23,149 nt of DNA from an uncultured Bacilli bacterium (GTDB lineage: Bacteria > Bacillota_I > Bacilli_A > RF39 > UBA660), in NCBI GenBank assembly GCA_934096175.1, contig CAKOLG010000020.1, positions 1 through 23,149 on the forward strand, in the 5' to 3' direction. Made by a program: the position numbers and the translations under genes. Positions 15,828-23,104 of the stretch are shown here, one piece after another. The notes below the pieces were generated by a model that was given only the letters and a program-made list of their open reading frames with translations, did no database searches and was not told the origin of the DNA. Numbering within the stretch: position 1 is the stretch's first letter; each line of letters starts with the position of its first letter.

Positions 15828-17844
15828 ACTCTTTTTCATAATTACATGTCGGACAATAAACTTTATCTTTCTTTTCTAATAATAAATCGCCACACTCTGG
15901 ACATTTACTTCCTGTTGGTTTATCCCAATAAGCTGTTTTACATTTTGGATAATTATTACATCCATAAAATACTTTCCCTTTGCGACTTTTCTTTTCAATT
16001 ATGATACCGTCACAATTTGGACATTTACACACTTCAACAATCGTTGTTTCCTTCTTTTTTATATACTTACATGTTGGATAATTAGAACATGCTTCAAATT
16101 CTCCGTAACGACCATTTCTAATAACCATCGGGCTTCCACAATTTGGACATTTTTCCCCTGTCTCTGGTGCTTCTTTTTTTTCCATATTTTTAAAAGCATC
16201 TTCTACTAAAGGTTCAAATTTATTATAAAAATTTTTTAAAACCTCAACATTATTTAAACTATTTTCAGCAATTTTATCCAAATCACTTTCCATATTAGCA
16301 GTATATTTTACATTTACAATATCACTAAAACCTTCTTGCAATTTATCAGTAGTTTCAATACCAATTACTGTTGGTATAAATTTCTTATCTTCTACCTTAA
16401 CATAATCACGCGCTTTAATTGTTTCCATAATAGTCGCATAAGTACTTGGTCGACCAATTCCTAATTTTTCTAATTCTTTAATCAAAGAACTTTCTGTATA
16501 TCTAGCAGCCGGTTTAGTAAAATGCTGTTCTTTAATATTTTCTAATGACTTAATTGTTTCTTTTCCAGTTAAATCAGGTAATTTAACATCTTCTGAAGTT
16601 TCATACTGACTATAAACTTTTAAATAACCATCAAATATTAAAATACTTCCAGTTGCTTTAAATTCATAATCATTATTTAATAATGTAACATTTGTAGATA
16701 AAACCTTCCCATCTGCCATCAAACAAGCAAGACTTCTTGCATAAATCAAACTGTATAATTTATATTCATCATTTGTCAAATATTGTTTAATTGACTCTGG
16801 TGTTCTATATGGACTAGTTACACGAATACCTTCATGTGCATCTTGCATATTTTCGTTTTTCTTCTGTTGTTTTACTTTACCAACATACTTACTACCATAA
16901 GTATTTTCAATATATTTAAAAGCTTCTGCAATAAAAGTTGAACTTAAACGTTCACTATCCGTACGCATATAAGTTATTAATCCGACAGTTTCTGTTCCCA
17001 AATCAATTCCTTCATACAACTTTTGAGCTATCCTCATTGTTTTACTACTTGCAAAATTCAACTTATTAACCGCTACTTGTTGTAAAGTACTAGTTTTAAA
17101 TGGCATAACTCCTTTTTTACTTTTCTCTTTACTTTCAATATTACTAATCTTAAATTCTTCACCTAAAGAAGCCAATACCTTCTCTGCATCTTCTTCATTT
17201 TTTAATTCCAATTTCTTATTTTTATACTTCTCCGCTTCTGCATCAAAGCCAGCAAATTTAGCCGTAATACTCCAATATTCTTCAGGAATAAAAGCTTCAA
17301 TCTCTCTTTCTCGATCAACTATTAACTTTAAAGCAACGCTCTGTACTCTTCCAGCACTTTTACCGCCCGTTTTTGATTGCATTAACTTAGATAACCTAAA
17401 ACCAATTATTCTATCCAATATTCTTCTCGTTTCTTGACTTTTTACTAAATCCATATCAATATCACGTGGATGAGCAAAAGCATCAATAATAACATCTTTA
17501 GTTATCTCATTAAAAGTTACTCTTTCATAATTTTTATCTAAATCTAAAGCTTCTTTTAAATGCCAACTTATAGCTTCCCCTTCACGGTCAGGGTCGGTTG
17601 CTAAATAAACTTCATCAACCTCTTTACTCATTTTCTTTAAAGAAGAAATTGTTTTTTTCTTTCCTTTCATTGGAACATAAGAAGGTGTAAAATCATTTTC
17701 AACATCAACACCTAAGCCAAATTTTCCTGTTGTAGCCAAATCTCTAATATGTCCCATACTAGCAACAACTTTATAATCACTACCTAAATATTTTTCAATT
17801 GTTTTACTCTTACTAGGAGATTCAACTATAACTAATTTCTTCAT
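15826..17844 (-). CDS. topA: DNA topoisomerase I
   Basis: This 672-residue type IA topoisomerase relaxes negative supercoils. The Toprim domain opens with KLVIVESPSKSKTIEKYLG (Glu 8) and holds the metal triad ATDPDREGE (Asp 84, Asp 86, Glu 88). The catalytic tyrosine is Tyr 292 in GLITYMRTDS. The core ends with IGRPSTYATIM. Three C-terminal zinc ribbons follow (CPNCGSP...CSNYPTCK, CPNCDGI...CNNYPKCK, CPECGDL...CPTC), all with four cysteines intact. Length is normal. ATG at 17844 has GAAAGGA nine bases upstream. The LTA-synthase-like gene ends 17 bases upstream, so the two are cotranscribed. It is the last gene of the operon. Confidence 0.97.
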   Translation of the reverse strand: MKKLVIVESPSKSKTIEKYLGSDYKVVASMGHIRDLATTGKFGLGVDVENDFTPSYVPMKGKKKTISSLKKMSKEVDEVYLATDPDREGEAISWHLKEALDLDKNYERVTFNEITKDVIIDAFAHPRDIDMDLVKSQETRRILDRIIGFRLSKLMQSKTGGKSAGRVQSVALKLIVDREREIEAFIPEEYWSITAKFAGFDAEAEKYKNKKLELKNEEDAEKVLASLGEEFKISNIESKEKSKKGVMPFKTSTLQQVAVNKLNFASSKTMRIAQKLYEGIDLGTETVGLITYMRTDSERLSSTFIAEAFKYIENTYGSKYVGKVKQQKKNENMQDAHEGIRVTSPYRTPESIKQYLTNDEYKLYSLIYARSLACLMADGKVLSTNVTLLNNDYEFKATGSILIFDGYLKVYSQYETSEDVKLPDLTGKETIKSLENIKEQHFTKPAARYTESSLIKELEKLGIGRPSTYATIMETIKARDYVKVEDKKFIPTVIGIETTDKLQEGFSDIVNVKYTANMESDLDKIAENSLNNVEVLKNFYNKFEPLVEDAFKNMEKKEAPETGEKCPNCGSPMVIRNGRYGEFEACSNYPTCKYIKKKETTIVEVCKCPNCDGIIIEKKSRKGKVFYGCNNYPKCKTAYWDKPTGSKCPECGDLLLEKKDKVYCPTCNYEKE

Positions 17845-17861
17845 AACATTATCCTTTCATC

Positions 17862-19958
17862 TTATTCATTATCATCTACAGTACTAATTTTATATTCATC
17901 GAACTTTTTATATAAATAATTAAAATAATTAGTTTTAATAGCTAAATTAGACATAGATATCCTATCTTTTACTATCTTATTTATATTCTTTATTTCTTCA
18001 TTTGTATAAGTATTATTTGTCGCAAAATAAGTTATATTCCCCGTACTTGCATTATAAAATCCCTTCGAATCTTGCCATGAACCATCGGCAAATATAACCC
18101 TATTTTCATAATTTTTACTTAAAATATCTTTACCAGCATATAATCTTGGATCATAATTCAAATCAAATAAATTAGCTACTGTTGGTACTATATTCATATA
18201 AGAAGTATATTCATCAAACTTAGTAGGTGTTATGGCTGAATTATATATTATAAATGGTGTTCTATCAACTTCATAATTATTTGACACATTATAATCAAAA
18301 TAACTATTTAAAGTACTATTAGTCAATCCATAAGGATAATGATCTGCATACAAAACTATTACTGTATCATCAAGTTTACCTTGTTCTTTCAAGCCATCCA
18401 TTAAAGCCCCAATTGCATTATCAAACACTTTTAACTTAGACATATACCTCTTAAGGGAAATATTATAATTTGTTCCACTAAAGTTTTCAAGATACAAATC
18501 ACCTAATTCACTACTTTGCGTATAAGGTTGATGAGCTGACACAGAAGTCATCCAAACCATGAATTTATCTTTTTCCTCAGTTATTTGTAACATCTTTTCC
18601 ACAAGTTCAACATCACTTGGCCATTCTTTATAAACATTACTATAAGGAATACCTAACTCCTCTACTCCATAATAATGACCACTACCCATATTAGGATGTA
18701 TTGTAGCCCTATAATAAAATTGTTCAGTATAATTATGATAACTACTTGTTGAATAACCAGCTTTATTAAATAAATTAAATATTGCTTCTGGATAAACATT
18801 ATTTCGATAATTATTAGCTGTACAACTATTATTTATCGTAAAAAGTGAAACCATCCCACTCATCTCATTATTACCTGTTGAACACGAATTCCTAGGACTA
18901 TAAGCATTATTCCATGACCAACCTTCACTATATAATTTGTATATATTAGGATAATATTCACTATTTAATAATATATTATTTGTTGATTCCATCATAATAA
19001 CAATCAAATTTTTATTTTTAAATATTCCTGTATAATCATTTTTATCAGTTATTTCTTGACTAATATAATAATTACTTAAAATTTTATAATTATTATTAGT
19101 TTCCCCAGCTATAACTTTCTCCCAGACTGTATCATCAATATATCTAGTATAATCACTTTCAACCTGTTCAGCCTTATCAAACGAATCCCACGCTTGATTA
19201 TCATCAACACTACTATTTGTTGGAAATAAAACACTTTTTACATCAACAAAAGCATATAACTCATAACCAAACTGCCCCATTGCAATATTAGGCATATCAG
19301 GATTATTAAATAACTCCTTATTACTTTTTAACTGCAAATCATTTTGCATAAAAGCCATTGACAATGTTGCATAGTAAAAAAATCCACATAAAATTGCTAA
19401 AAATAATACACTAGCTCGGTCACCAAAAGCTCTAGTTTTTCTTTGCTTTAAAGCAATTTTCTCATTTAATTCTTTTCTTTCAACCGAATCAAATTTATCA
19501 GCAAAATCTATACTTTCATTTCTTTCCATAATATGAACTTTCGGCTCAATAAAACAATAAACAACTATCAATAATAAAAGTGGAATCAATATTAAATAAA
19601 AAGTCCATGAAAAACTATCAAAATAATCTGTTACATAATCCCTTACAGCTCCCAATTGAGAAGAAGCCCCAAACGACATATAAACTCCAACATAATTTTC
19701 AAAACCTGCTTGGGCTATCGCATAAATATCAGTAATCAAAACTAATAATACTGAAAATACATTTCCAAGTATTCGACCAAAAAAAGAAAATATAAAAGCA
19801 AATACCAAACTAATAATATTTACACCTAAAAATATTCTTAAAAGAGCCCAATCAAAAATAGGATATCCAACTACAATTCGAAAAATAATCTCAGACAAAA
19901 ATAAAGAAATCATCAAAAATAAATAATTCTTAAAAGCTTTATTATAAAATATTTTCAT
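17862..19958 (-). CDS. LTA synthase family sulfatase-fold phosphoglycerol transferase
   Basis: This 698-residue membrane enzyme has five N-terminal helices (about 11-30, 42-60, 66-83, 119-137 and 183-203) and a large extracytoplasmic alkaline-phosphatase-superfamily domain. Metal and catalytic positions can be placed: Glu 324 in LIVIMMEST, the nucleophile Thr 361 in SCSTGNNEMSG, His 476 in SAHQPY, and Asp 539-His 540 in LYADHYPYG. LtaS-type enzymes move glycerol phosphate from phosphatidylglycerol onto lipoteichoic acid or other glycans. The CSTGNNE context differs from classic LtaS (GKTSDAE), so the acceptor may differ. ATG at 19958 directly abuts the TAG of rnhB, implying translational coupling. 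A roughly 100-residue linker (205-310) between membrane part and catalytic domain is asparagine- and acid-rich. Confidence 0.88.
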   Translation of the reverse strand: MKIFYNKAFKNYLFLMISLFLSEIIFRIVVGYPIFDWALLRIFLGVNIISLVFAFIFSFFGRILGNVFSVLLVLITDIYAIAQAGFENYVGVYMSFGASSQLGAVRDYVTDYFDSFSWTFYLILIPLLLLIVVYCFIEPKVHIMERNESIDFADKFDSVERKELNEKIALKQRKTRAFGDRASVLFLAILCGFFYYATLSMAFMQNDLQLKSNKELFNNPDMPNIAMGQFGYELYAFVDVKSVLFPTNSSVDDNQAWDSFDKAEQVESDYTRYIDDTVWEKVIAGETNNNYKILSNYYISQEITDKNDYTGIFKNKNLIVIMMESTNNILLNSEYYPNIYKLYSEGWSWNNAYSPRNSCSTGNNEMSGMVSLFTINNSCTANNYRNNVYPEAIFNLFNKAGYSTSSYHNYTEQFYYRATIHPNMGSGHYYGVEELGIPYSNVYKEWPSDVELVEKMLQITEEKDKFMVWMTSVSAHQPYTQSSELGDLYLENFSGTNYNISLKRYMSKLKVFDNAIGALMDGLKEQGKLDDTVIVLYADHYPYGLTNSTLNSYFDYNVSNNYEVDRTPFIIYNSAITPTKFDEYTSYMNIVPTVANLFDLNYDPRLYAGKDILSKNYENRVIFADGSWQDSKGFYNASTGNITYFATNNTYTNEEIKNINKIVKDRISMSNLAIKTNYFNYLYKKFDEYKISTVDDNE

Positions 19959-20600
19959 CTAATCCCAACTTTCCTTATTCATTAAATCTTTTACAGGCTT
20001 ATAAGAAAACCTATAACAATCTAGCAAACCAAATTCCTTAATTGCTGCCAAATGTGCTTTAGTAGGATAACCTTTATGTTTAGCAAAGCCATATTGCGGA
20101 TATAATTTATCTAGTTCATATAACATTCTATCACGCGTAACTTTGGCAATTACTGAGCCAGCAGCAATACTTAACGAAAGAGCATCCCCATGCACAATAT
20201 CTTTATATTTTATATCAATATTAGTAAGTTTCATTGCATCAGTTAGTACAAACTCAGGTTTAATAGGCATGTTTTCAATTGCCAATTTCATAGCTAACCT
20301 ACTAGCTTCTAAAATATTTATTTGATCAATAGTCTTAGCGTCAACAACACCAATTCCAACACTTACTGCTTCTTTCATGATAATTTCATATAACTGCTCA
20401 CGCTTTTTTTCTGACAATTGCTTACTATCCGTTAGCCCGGGCAAACTATAATTAACTGGCAATATAACACAAGCAGCAACAACTGGCCCAACTAATGGTC
20501 CTCTTCCTGCTTCATCTACTCCACCAATTAAAGTTATTCCTTGCTTATAAAGCTCTTTTTCATAATTAAGAAGCTCTTTTTCCGAAACCTTTACCTTCAT
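19959..20600 (-). CDS. rnhB: Ribonuclease HII
   Basis: This 213-residue type 2 RNase H removes ribonucleotides from DNA and cleaves RNA-DNA hybrids. Motifs are GGVDEAGRGPLVGPVV with Asp 29 and Glu 30, GLTDSKQLS, VLTDAMKL with Asp 121, and HGDALSLSIAAGSVIAKVTRDR with Asp 139. That completes the DEDD-type active site. The start ATG at 20600 lies within the upstream gene (35-base overlap). The AAGGAG is rather far away (13 bases), so re-initiation by ribosomes leaving the upstream gene is likely. Placement after rbgA matches the common Bacillus order rbgA-rnhB. Confidence 0.96.
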   Translation of the reverse strand: MKVKVSEKELLNYEKELYKQGITLIGGVDEAGRGPLVGPVVAACVILPVNYSLPGLTDSKQLSEKKREQLYEIIMKEAVSVGIGVVDAKTIDQINILEASRLAMKLAIENMPIKPEFVLTDAMKLTNIDIKYKDIVHGDALSLSIAAGSVIAKVTRDRMLYELDKLYPQYGFAKHKGYPTKAHLAAIKEFGLLDCYRFSYKPVKDLMNKESWD

Positions 20601-21177
20601 ATTTTCTTACTAACTCCTTATTAACATCCCATTTTTTTATTTCTTCAATAATATCATCATCAATAATATATATTCTTAACAACTGATTCTTAGAAACACC
20701 ATACATTTCATAAAATTCAGTATGTGTAGCTTTAAATATTTTTCTTCTCGTAACATGTTCATCTCTTAAATCAGCACTACCACTTTTTAAATACATTATT
20801 CTAGAATAAATAGTATCAAGACCTGTCATAAAATCCTTTGGATGCTCTATTAAAATATTTTTTCTATCACATTCACCAGTCTGACTATTAATAATAAGAG
20901 CAGCTAACAAATATTTTTCAAATAATTCATTTTTATCAGCATGAATAATAGCCGGCCATTTCATAATAGATTGTAACATCTTATCATAAGTAACACCAAC
21001 TACCTCATAAAAAGCTATAGTATCATCTAAGTTTTTTACAAATGTTGAAACTGCACTTCTATTTAATAAATATTTTTCCATAACTGCTAAAAACTTCTTT
21101 TCATCTTCTGGTTTTAAAAACTCTTCAATAAATAACTTATCTTCCAAAATATTTCTTAATTCTTCAGTTATAATCAA
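20566..21177 (-). CDS. All-helical repeat protein, possibly mTERF-like
   Basis: This protein of about 203 residues lies between rbgA and rnhB. I do not recognise it with certainty. It looks wholly alpha-helical. The segment IAFYEVVGVTYDKMLQSIMKWPAIIHADKNEL has the spacing of an mTERF repeat (hydrophobic x x x G-V-t/s x x x hydrophobic, then Pro and a short strand-like stretch). A second unit, FYEMYGVSKNQLLRIYIIDDDII, shares the G-V-S core. mTERF proteins bind nucleic acid; in bacteria such repeats are little known, so this is inference. The start is chosen as TTG at 21177, one base after the rbgA stop, with AGGA nine bases before it inside rbgA; TTG at 21195 is the longest option. It overlaps rnhB by 35 bases. 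The basic C-terminus (KYEGKGFGKR) could contact RNA. Confidence 0.65.
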   Translation of the reverse strand: MIITEELRNILEDKLFIEEFLKPEDEKKFLAVMEKYLLNRSAVSTFVKNLDDTIAFYEVVGVTYDKMLQSIMKWPAIIHADKNELFEKYLLAALIINSQTGECDRKNILIEHPKDFMTGLDTIYSRIMYLKSGSADLRDEHVTRRKIFKATHTEFYEMYGVSKNQLLRIYIIDDDIIEEIKKWDVNKELVRKYEGKGFGKRAS

Positions 21178-21178
21178 T

Positions 21179-22099
21179 CTAATCAATCCTATCAAAAGTA
21201 ATATTTCTTATTCTTTCATTTTTTACATCTTCTAAAATTGTCTTACTCACTCTATCATAATCTATTTCGCCACCAGATACAATAGCTCCAATTCTTTTTC
21301 CAATACAATTATAAACATTTTCCAAATCATCTCTATCAAATACTTGTAAACCATATCTCTCTTCTAAAATACTTGGATAATATTTATTTAATTTTTCTAA
21401 AATATGTACTGCTACTTTATCAATTGGTAATATATCCCTTGGAATAGCACTTAAACTAGCTAAATTTAAAGCCGCTTCTTCATCATCTAACTTTGGCCAT
21501 AAAATTCCTGGACTATCAAGTAACAATATTCCACTATTAGTTTTTAACCAAGATAAATTTTTGGTTACCCCAGGATTATTGCCAATAACAGCCACTTTTT
21601 TACCAGCCATTCTATTAATAAGTGTTGATTTTCCAACATTTGGTATCCCAATAACTAATGCTCTAATTTCTTTCTTAGCAAGACCTTTTTGCGTTCTCTT
21701 TTCTTGAATATCGAGAGTTAAATCATGTGTTAACTGCACAATTTCCAAAGTGGTATTATTTTTCATTAAATCAACTAACAAAACATGAAATCCTTTACTT
21801 TCATAATATTTTTTCCACTTTAAAGTTACACTTAAGTCACATAAATCCTTCTTAGTCATAATAAGTATTCTAATCTTACCTTTTAACAAATCATCTATAT
21901 CTTTTATTTTAGATGATTTTGGCATTCTCGCATCGATAACCTCATATACAATATCTATTAAGTCATACTTTTCTTTTATTAATCTTTTAGTTTTCGCCAT
22001 ATGACCAGGGTACCAGTTAATTCCGACTGATGGAAAACTTTTTGGACTATCATCTTTTTTCTTTTCTGCTCTAATTTTTCTTTTTTGATACATATCCAT
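21179..22099 (-). CDS. rbgA: Ribosome biogenesis GTPase RbgA/YlqF
   Basis: This 306-residue circularly permuted GTPase is needed for late 50S subunit assembly. NWYPGHMAKTKR near residue 28 is the family start signature. The GTPase motifs come in permuted order: G4 TKKD at 82-85, G1 GIPNVGKS at about 151-158, G2/G3 NPGVTKN and LLDSPGILWPK at about 193-203. The C-terminal RNA-binding helical domain includes ERYGL. A GTG three codons upstream overlaps the AGAAGTGA ribosome site, so ATG at 22099 is preferred. It is the first gene of the rbgA-topA operon. An extended -10 element lies upstream, after a terminator. Confidence 0.95.
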   Translation of the reverse strand: MDMYQKRKIRAEKKKDDSPKSFPSVGINWYPGHMAKTKRLIKEKYDLIDIVYEVIDARMPKSSKIKDIDDLLKGKIRILIMTKKDLCDLSVTLKWKKYYESKGFHVLLVDLMKNNTTLEIVQLTHDLTLDIQEKRTQKGLAKKEIRALVIGIPNVGKSTLINRMAGKKVAVIGNNPGVTKNLSWLKTNSGILLLDSPGILWPKLDDEEAALNLASLSAIPRDILPIDKVAVHILEKLNKYYPSILEERYGLQVFDRDDLENVYNCIGKRIGAIVSGGEIDYDRVSKTILEDVKNERIRNITFDRID

Positions 22100-22116
22100 T
22101 TTAATCACTTCTTTCT

Positions 22117-22125
22117 ATTCTATCA
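22117..22125 (-). promoter_or_regulatory. Extended -10 promoter of the rbgA operon
   Basis: TGATAGAAT on the minus strand, 18 bases before the rbgA start and just after the T-tract of the preceding terminator. No clear -35; CTTTTA lies at the right distance but inside the terminator stem. Confidence 0.45.
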
Positions 22126-22128
22126 TTT

Positions 22129-22150
22129 AAAAAAATACTTAAAAGTATTT
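22129..22150 (-). terminator. Terminator of the recombinase-tail gene
   Basis: AAATACT / AGTATTT (22150-22144 with 22139-22133) with a four-base loop and a T-tract reaching 22129, eleven bases after the stop codon of the upstream gene. Confidence 0.65.
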
Positions 22151-22161
22151 GTTTTTCGTTT

Positions 22162-22626
22162 TTAACTTGAAAGTATTATATCATATTTTTGTTTATTTAT
22201 AAAGTCAAGAGCCTCAAAATATTTATCTTCATATTTGAATATTACTTTTATATTACCATCTTCACTAACAACAATATCTTCAATTAACTCATCTATCAAT
22301 AATCTATTTAGTTCATTTATTTTTTCTTTCTTTTTAAATATATTCATCCAATCAGTATCGTTATTTTTTATTGTTTCTTTTTCTTTTTCCTCCTCATATA
22401 ATTGTATATCTTCTTTTATTTTTTTAATTTTATCACTATACTCTTTATTATATTGCCAGTATTCTTCTTCTGATATAAAGTTCTCTTTTAAATCCTCTTT
22501 AATTGAATTCCTTAACATTATATATTTTTCTTTTTCTTCTTCCTTTTTTGAATACAAATTAGAAATTATGCACAAAATAATTAAAACAATAATAAATAGT
22601 ACTGATATTAATAATTCTTCAAACAT
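22162..22626 (-). CDS. Membrane-anchored protein resembling the C-terminal region of large serine recombinases
   Basis: This 154-residue protein begins with one membrane helix (about 6-24), followed by a charged coiled coil (27-110) and a small beta-rich tail. The part after the helix follows the C-terminal region of transposon/phage large serine recombinases: LRNSIKEDLKE-x-FISEEEYWQYNKEYSDKI, a lysine/glutamate coiled coil, DWMNIFKKKEKINELNR, LIDELIEDIVVSEDG, and IKVIFKYEDKY. No resolvase catalytic domain or zinc ribbon is present. It has its own GGAGG ribosome site ten bases before ATG at 22626, a promoter (22759-22787) and a terminator, so it may be a stand-alone gene and not debris. Function is unknown. 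Similarity is judged by pattern and not by alignment. Confidence 0.65.
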   Translation of the reverse strand: MFEELLISVLFIIVLIILCIISNLYSKKEEEKEKYIMLRNSIKEDLKENFISEEEYWQYNKEYSDKIKKIKEDIQLYEEEKEKETIKNNDTDWMNIFKKKEKINELNRLLIDELIEDIVVSEDGNIKVIFKYEDKYFEALDFINKQKYDIILSS

Positions 22627-22671
22627 TTCTTATTACTCCTCCAAATCCATTTATTTCCATCATTTTTTGAT

Positions 22672-22717
22672 AAAAAAAGCAATACAAAAAAACTTTTATA
22701 ATCCTTTCGTACTGCTT
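22672..22717 (-). promoter_or_regulatory. Terminator-like hairpin in the leader of the recombinase-tail gene
   Basis: On the minus transcript AAGCAGUAC (22717-22709) pairs with GUAUUGCUU (22685-22677) with one G-U, a 23-base loop, and seven T ending at 22672. It lies between the promoter and the gene, so it is placed as an attenuator or as the end of a short RNA of about 80 bases. GATTATAAA in the loop (22703-22695) can instead pair nine bases with TTTATAATT just upstream (22730-22722), a candidate antiterminator. Confidence 0.5.
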
Positions 22718-22736
22718 AATCAATTATAAATTTCAT
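22716..22736 (-). CDS. Possible six-codon leader peptide
   Basis: ATG AAA TTT ATA ATT GAT TAA lies just before the leader hairpin and its stop overlaps the first stem arm. It contains one arm of the candidate antiterminator. No good ribosome site is seen (only an A-rich stretch), so translation is doubtful. Confidence 0.2.
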   Translation of the reverse strand: MKFIID

Positions 22737-22758
22737 ATTTTTATTTAACTACATTGAC

Positions 22759-22787
22759 ATTATAGTATTATAGCCTCCAAAAGCCAA
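22759..22787 (-). promoter_or_regulatory. Leftward promoter of the recombinase-tail gene
   Basis: TTGGCT (22787-22782), exactly 17 bases, then TATAAT (22764-22759). A second TATAAT lies eight bases upstream (22772-22767). Start would be near 22752, giving a leader of about 125 bases. Confidence 0.6.
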
Positions 22788-22815
22788 CCGATATCGGCAT
22801 ATAATTTCAACCGAT
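22785..22815. promoter_or_regulatory. Palindrome and direct repeat between divergent promoters (candidate operator)
   Basis: CCGATATCGG at 22788-22797 is a perfect ten-base palindrome. The octamer CAACCGAT occurs at 22785-22792 and again at 22808-22815, 23 bases apart. The bases are GC-rich compared with surroundings. The first copy overlaps the leftward -35; the second lies just before the rightward extended -10. An XRE regulator gene starts next to it, so autoregulation is a reasonable inference. Confidence 0.5.
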
Positions 22816-22818
22816 TTT

Positions 22819-22827
22819 TGCTAGAAT
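22819..22827 (+). promoter_or_regulatory. Extended -10 promoter of the XRE gene
   Basis: TGCTAGAAT, 27 bases before the ATG, no clear -35. TATAAT at 22800-22805 is an alternative -10. Confidence 0.4.
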
Positions 22828-22854
22828 TTTTGTAGTGTTAAGGAGATTTTTAAA

Positions 22855-23077
22855 ATGTTATTTAAAGAAGCAATTACTTTAAGAATACTTGAATTACACT
22901 CCAAATAAACTTGCTGAATTATCTGCTATTGCGCCATCAACATTAAGAGCATTACTGGCAAACAATGTAAATAATCCAAGTTCTACAATTATCTTTAAAA
23001 TACGCAAAACTTTAAAAATAGAACTTAAAGATTTTTATGACTCTCCATTATTTGATATGGAGAAATTGGAGTATTAA
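22855..23077 (+). pseudogene. Frameshifted XRE-family helix-turn-helix regulator
   Basis: A good start (AAGGAG at 22840-22845, nine bases, ATG at 22855) opens MLFKEAITLRILEL, which is helix 1 of a compact XRE domain. This frame then stops at 22906-22908 after HSK. The rest of the domain continues in another frame from about 22892: NYTPNKLAELSAIAPSTLRA, then NNPSSTIIFKIRKTL and IELKDFYDSPLF, ending at 23077. The two pieces together make a normal DNA-binding domain of about 70 residues, lacking only a few residues at the junction. A small deletion is the simplest cause. The second frame alone offers only TTG at 22889 and would lack helix 1. It is the only plus-strand gene and has its own terminator. 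Confidence 0.75.
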
Positions 23078-23080
23078 AAT

Positions 23081-23104
23081 AAGAGGCTTGTAATAGCCTC
23101 TTTT
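23081..23104 (+). terminator. Terminator after the XRE pseudogene
   Basis: A perfect eight-base-pair stem AAGAGGCT / AGCCTCTT (23081-23088 with 23095-23102) with a six-base loop and TTTT, three bases after the stop codon. Its intact state suggests that the upstream gene decayed recently. Confidence 0.85.

Noticed and set aside
20143..20325. Plus-strand open frame opposite rnhB
   Set aside because: Antisense shadow of a gene with all catalytic motifs.
22172..22180. TGATATAAT on the minus strand as a promoter for rbgA
   Set aside because: It lies within the end of the recombinase-tail gene and upstream of that gene's terminator, so transcripts from it would be terminated before rbgA.
22235..22729. 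164-codon open frame on the plus strand
   Set aside because: It is the antisense of a lysine/glutamate-rich coiled coil and therefore reads as Ser/Phe/Ile low-complexity sequence; no ribosome site, and a better supported gene occupies the other strand.
22855..22908. Programmed ribosomal frameshift in the XRE gene
   Set aside because: No slippery heptamer or stimulatory structure is visible at the junction; residues also appear to be missing, which fits a deletion better.
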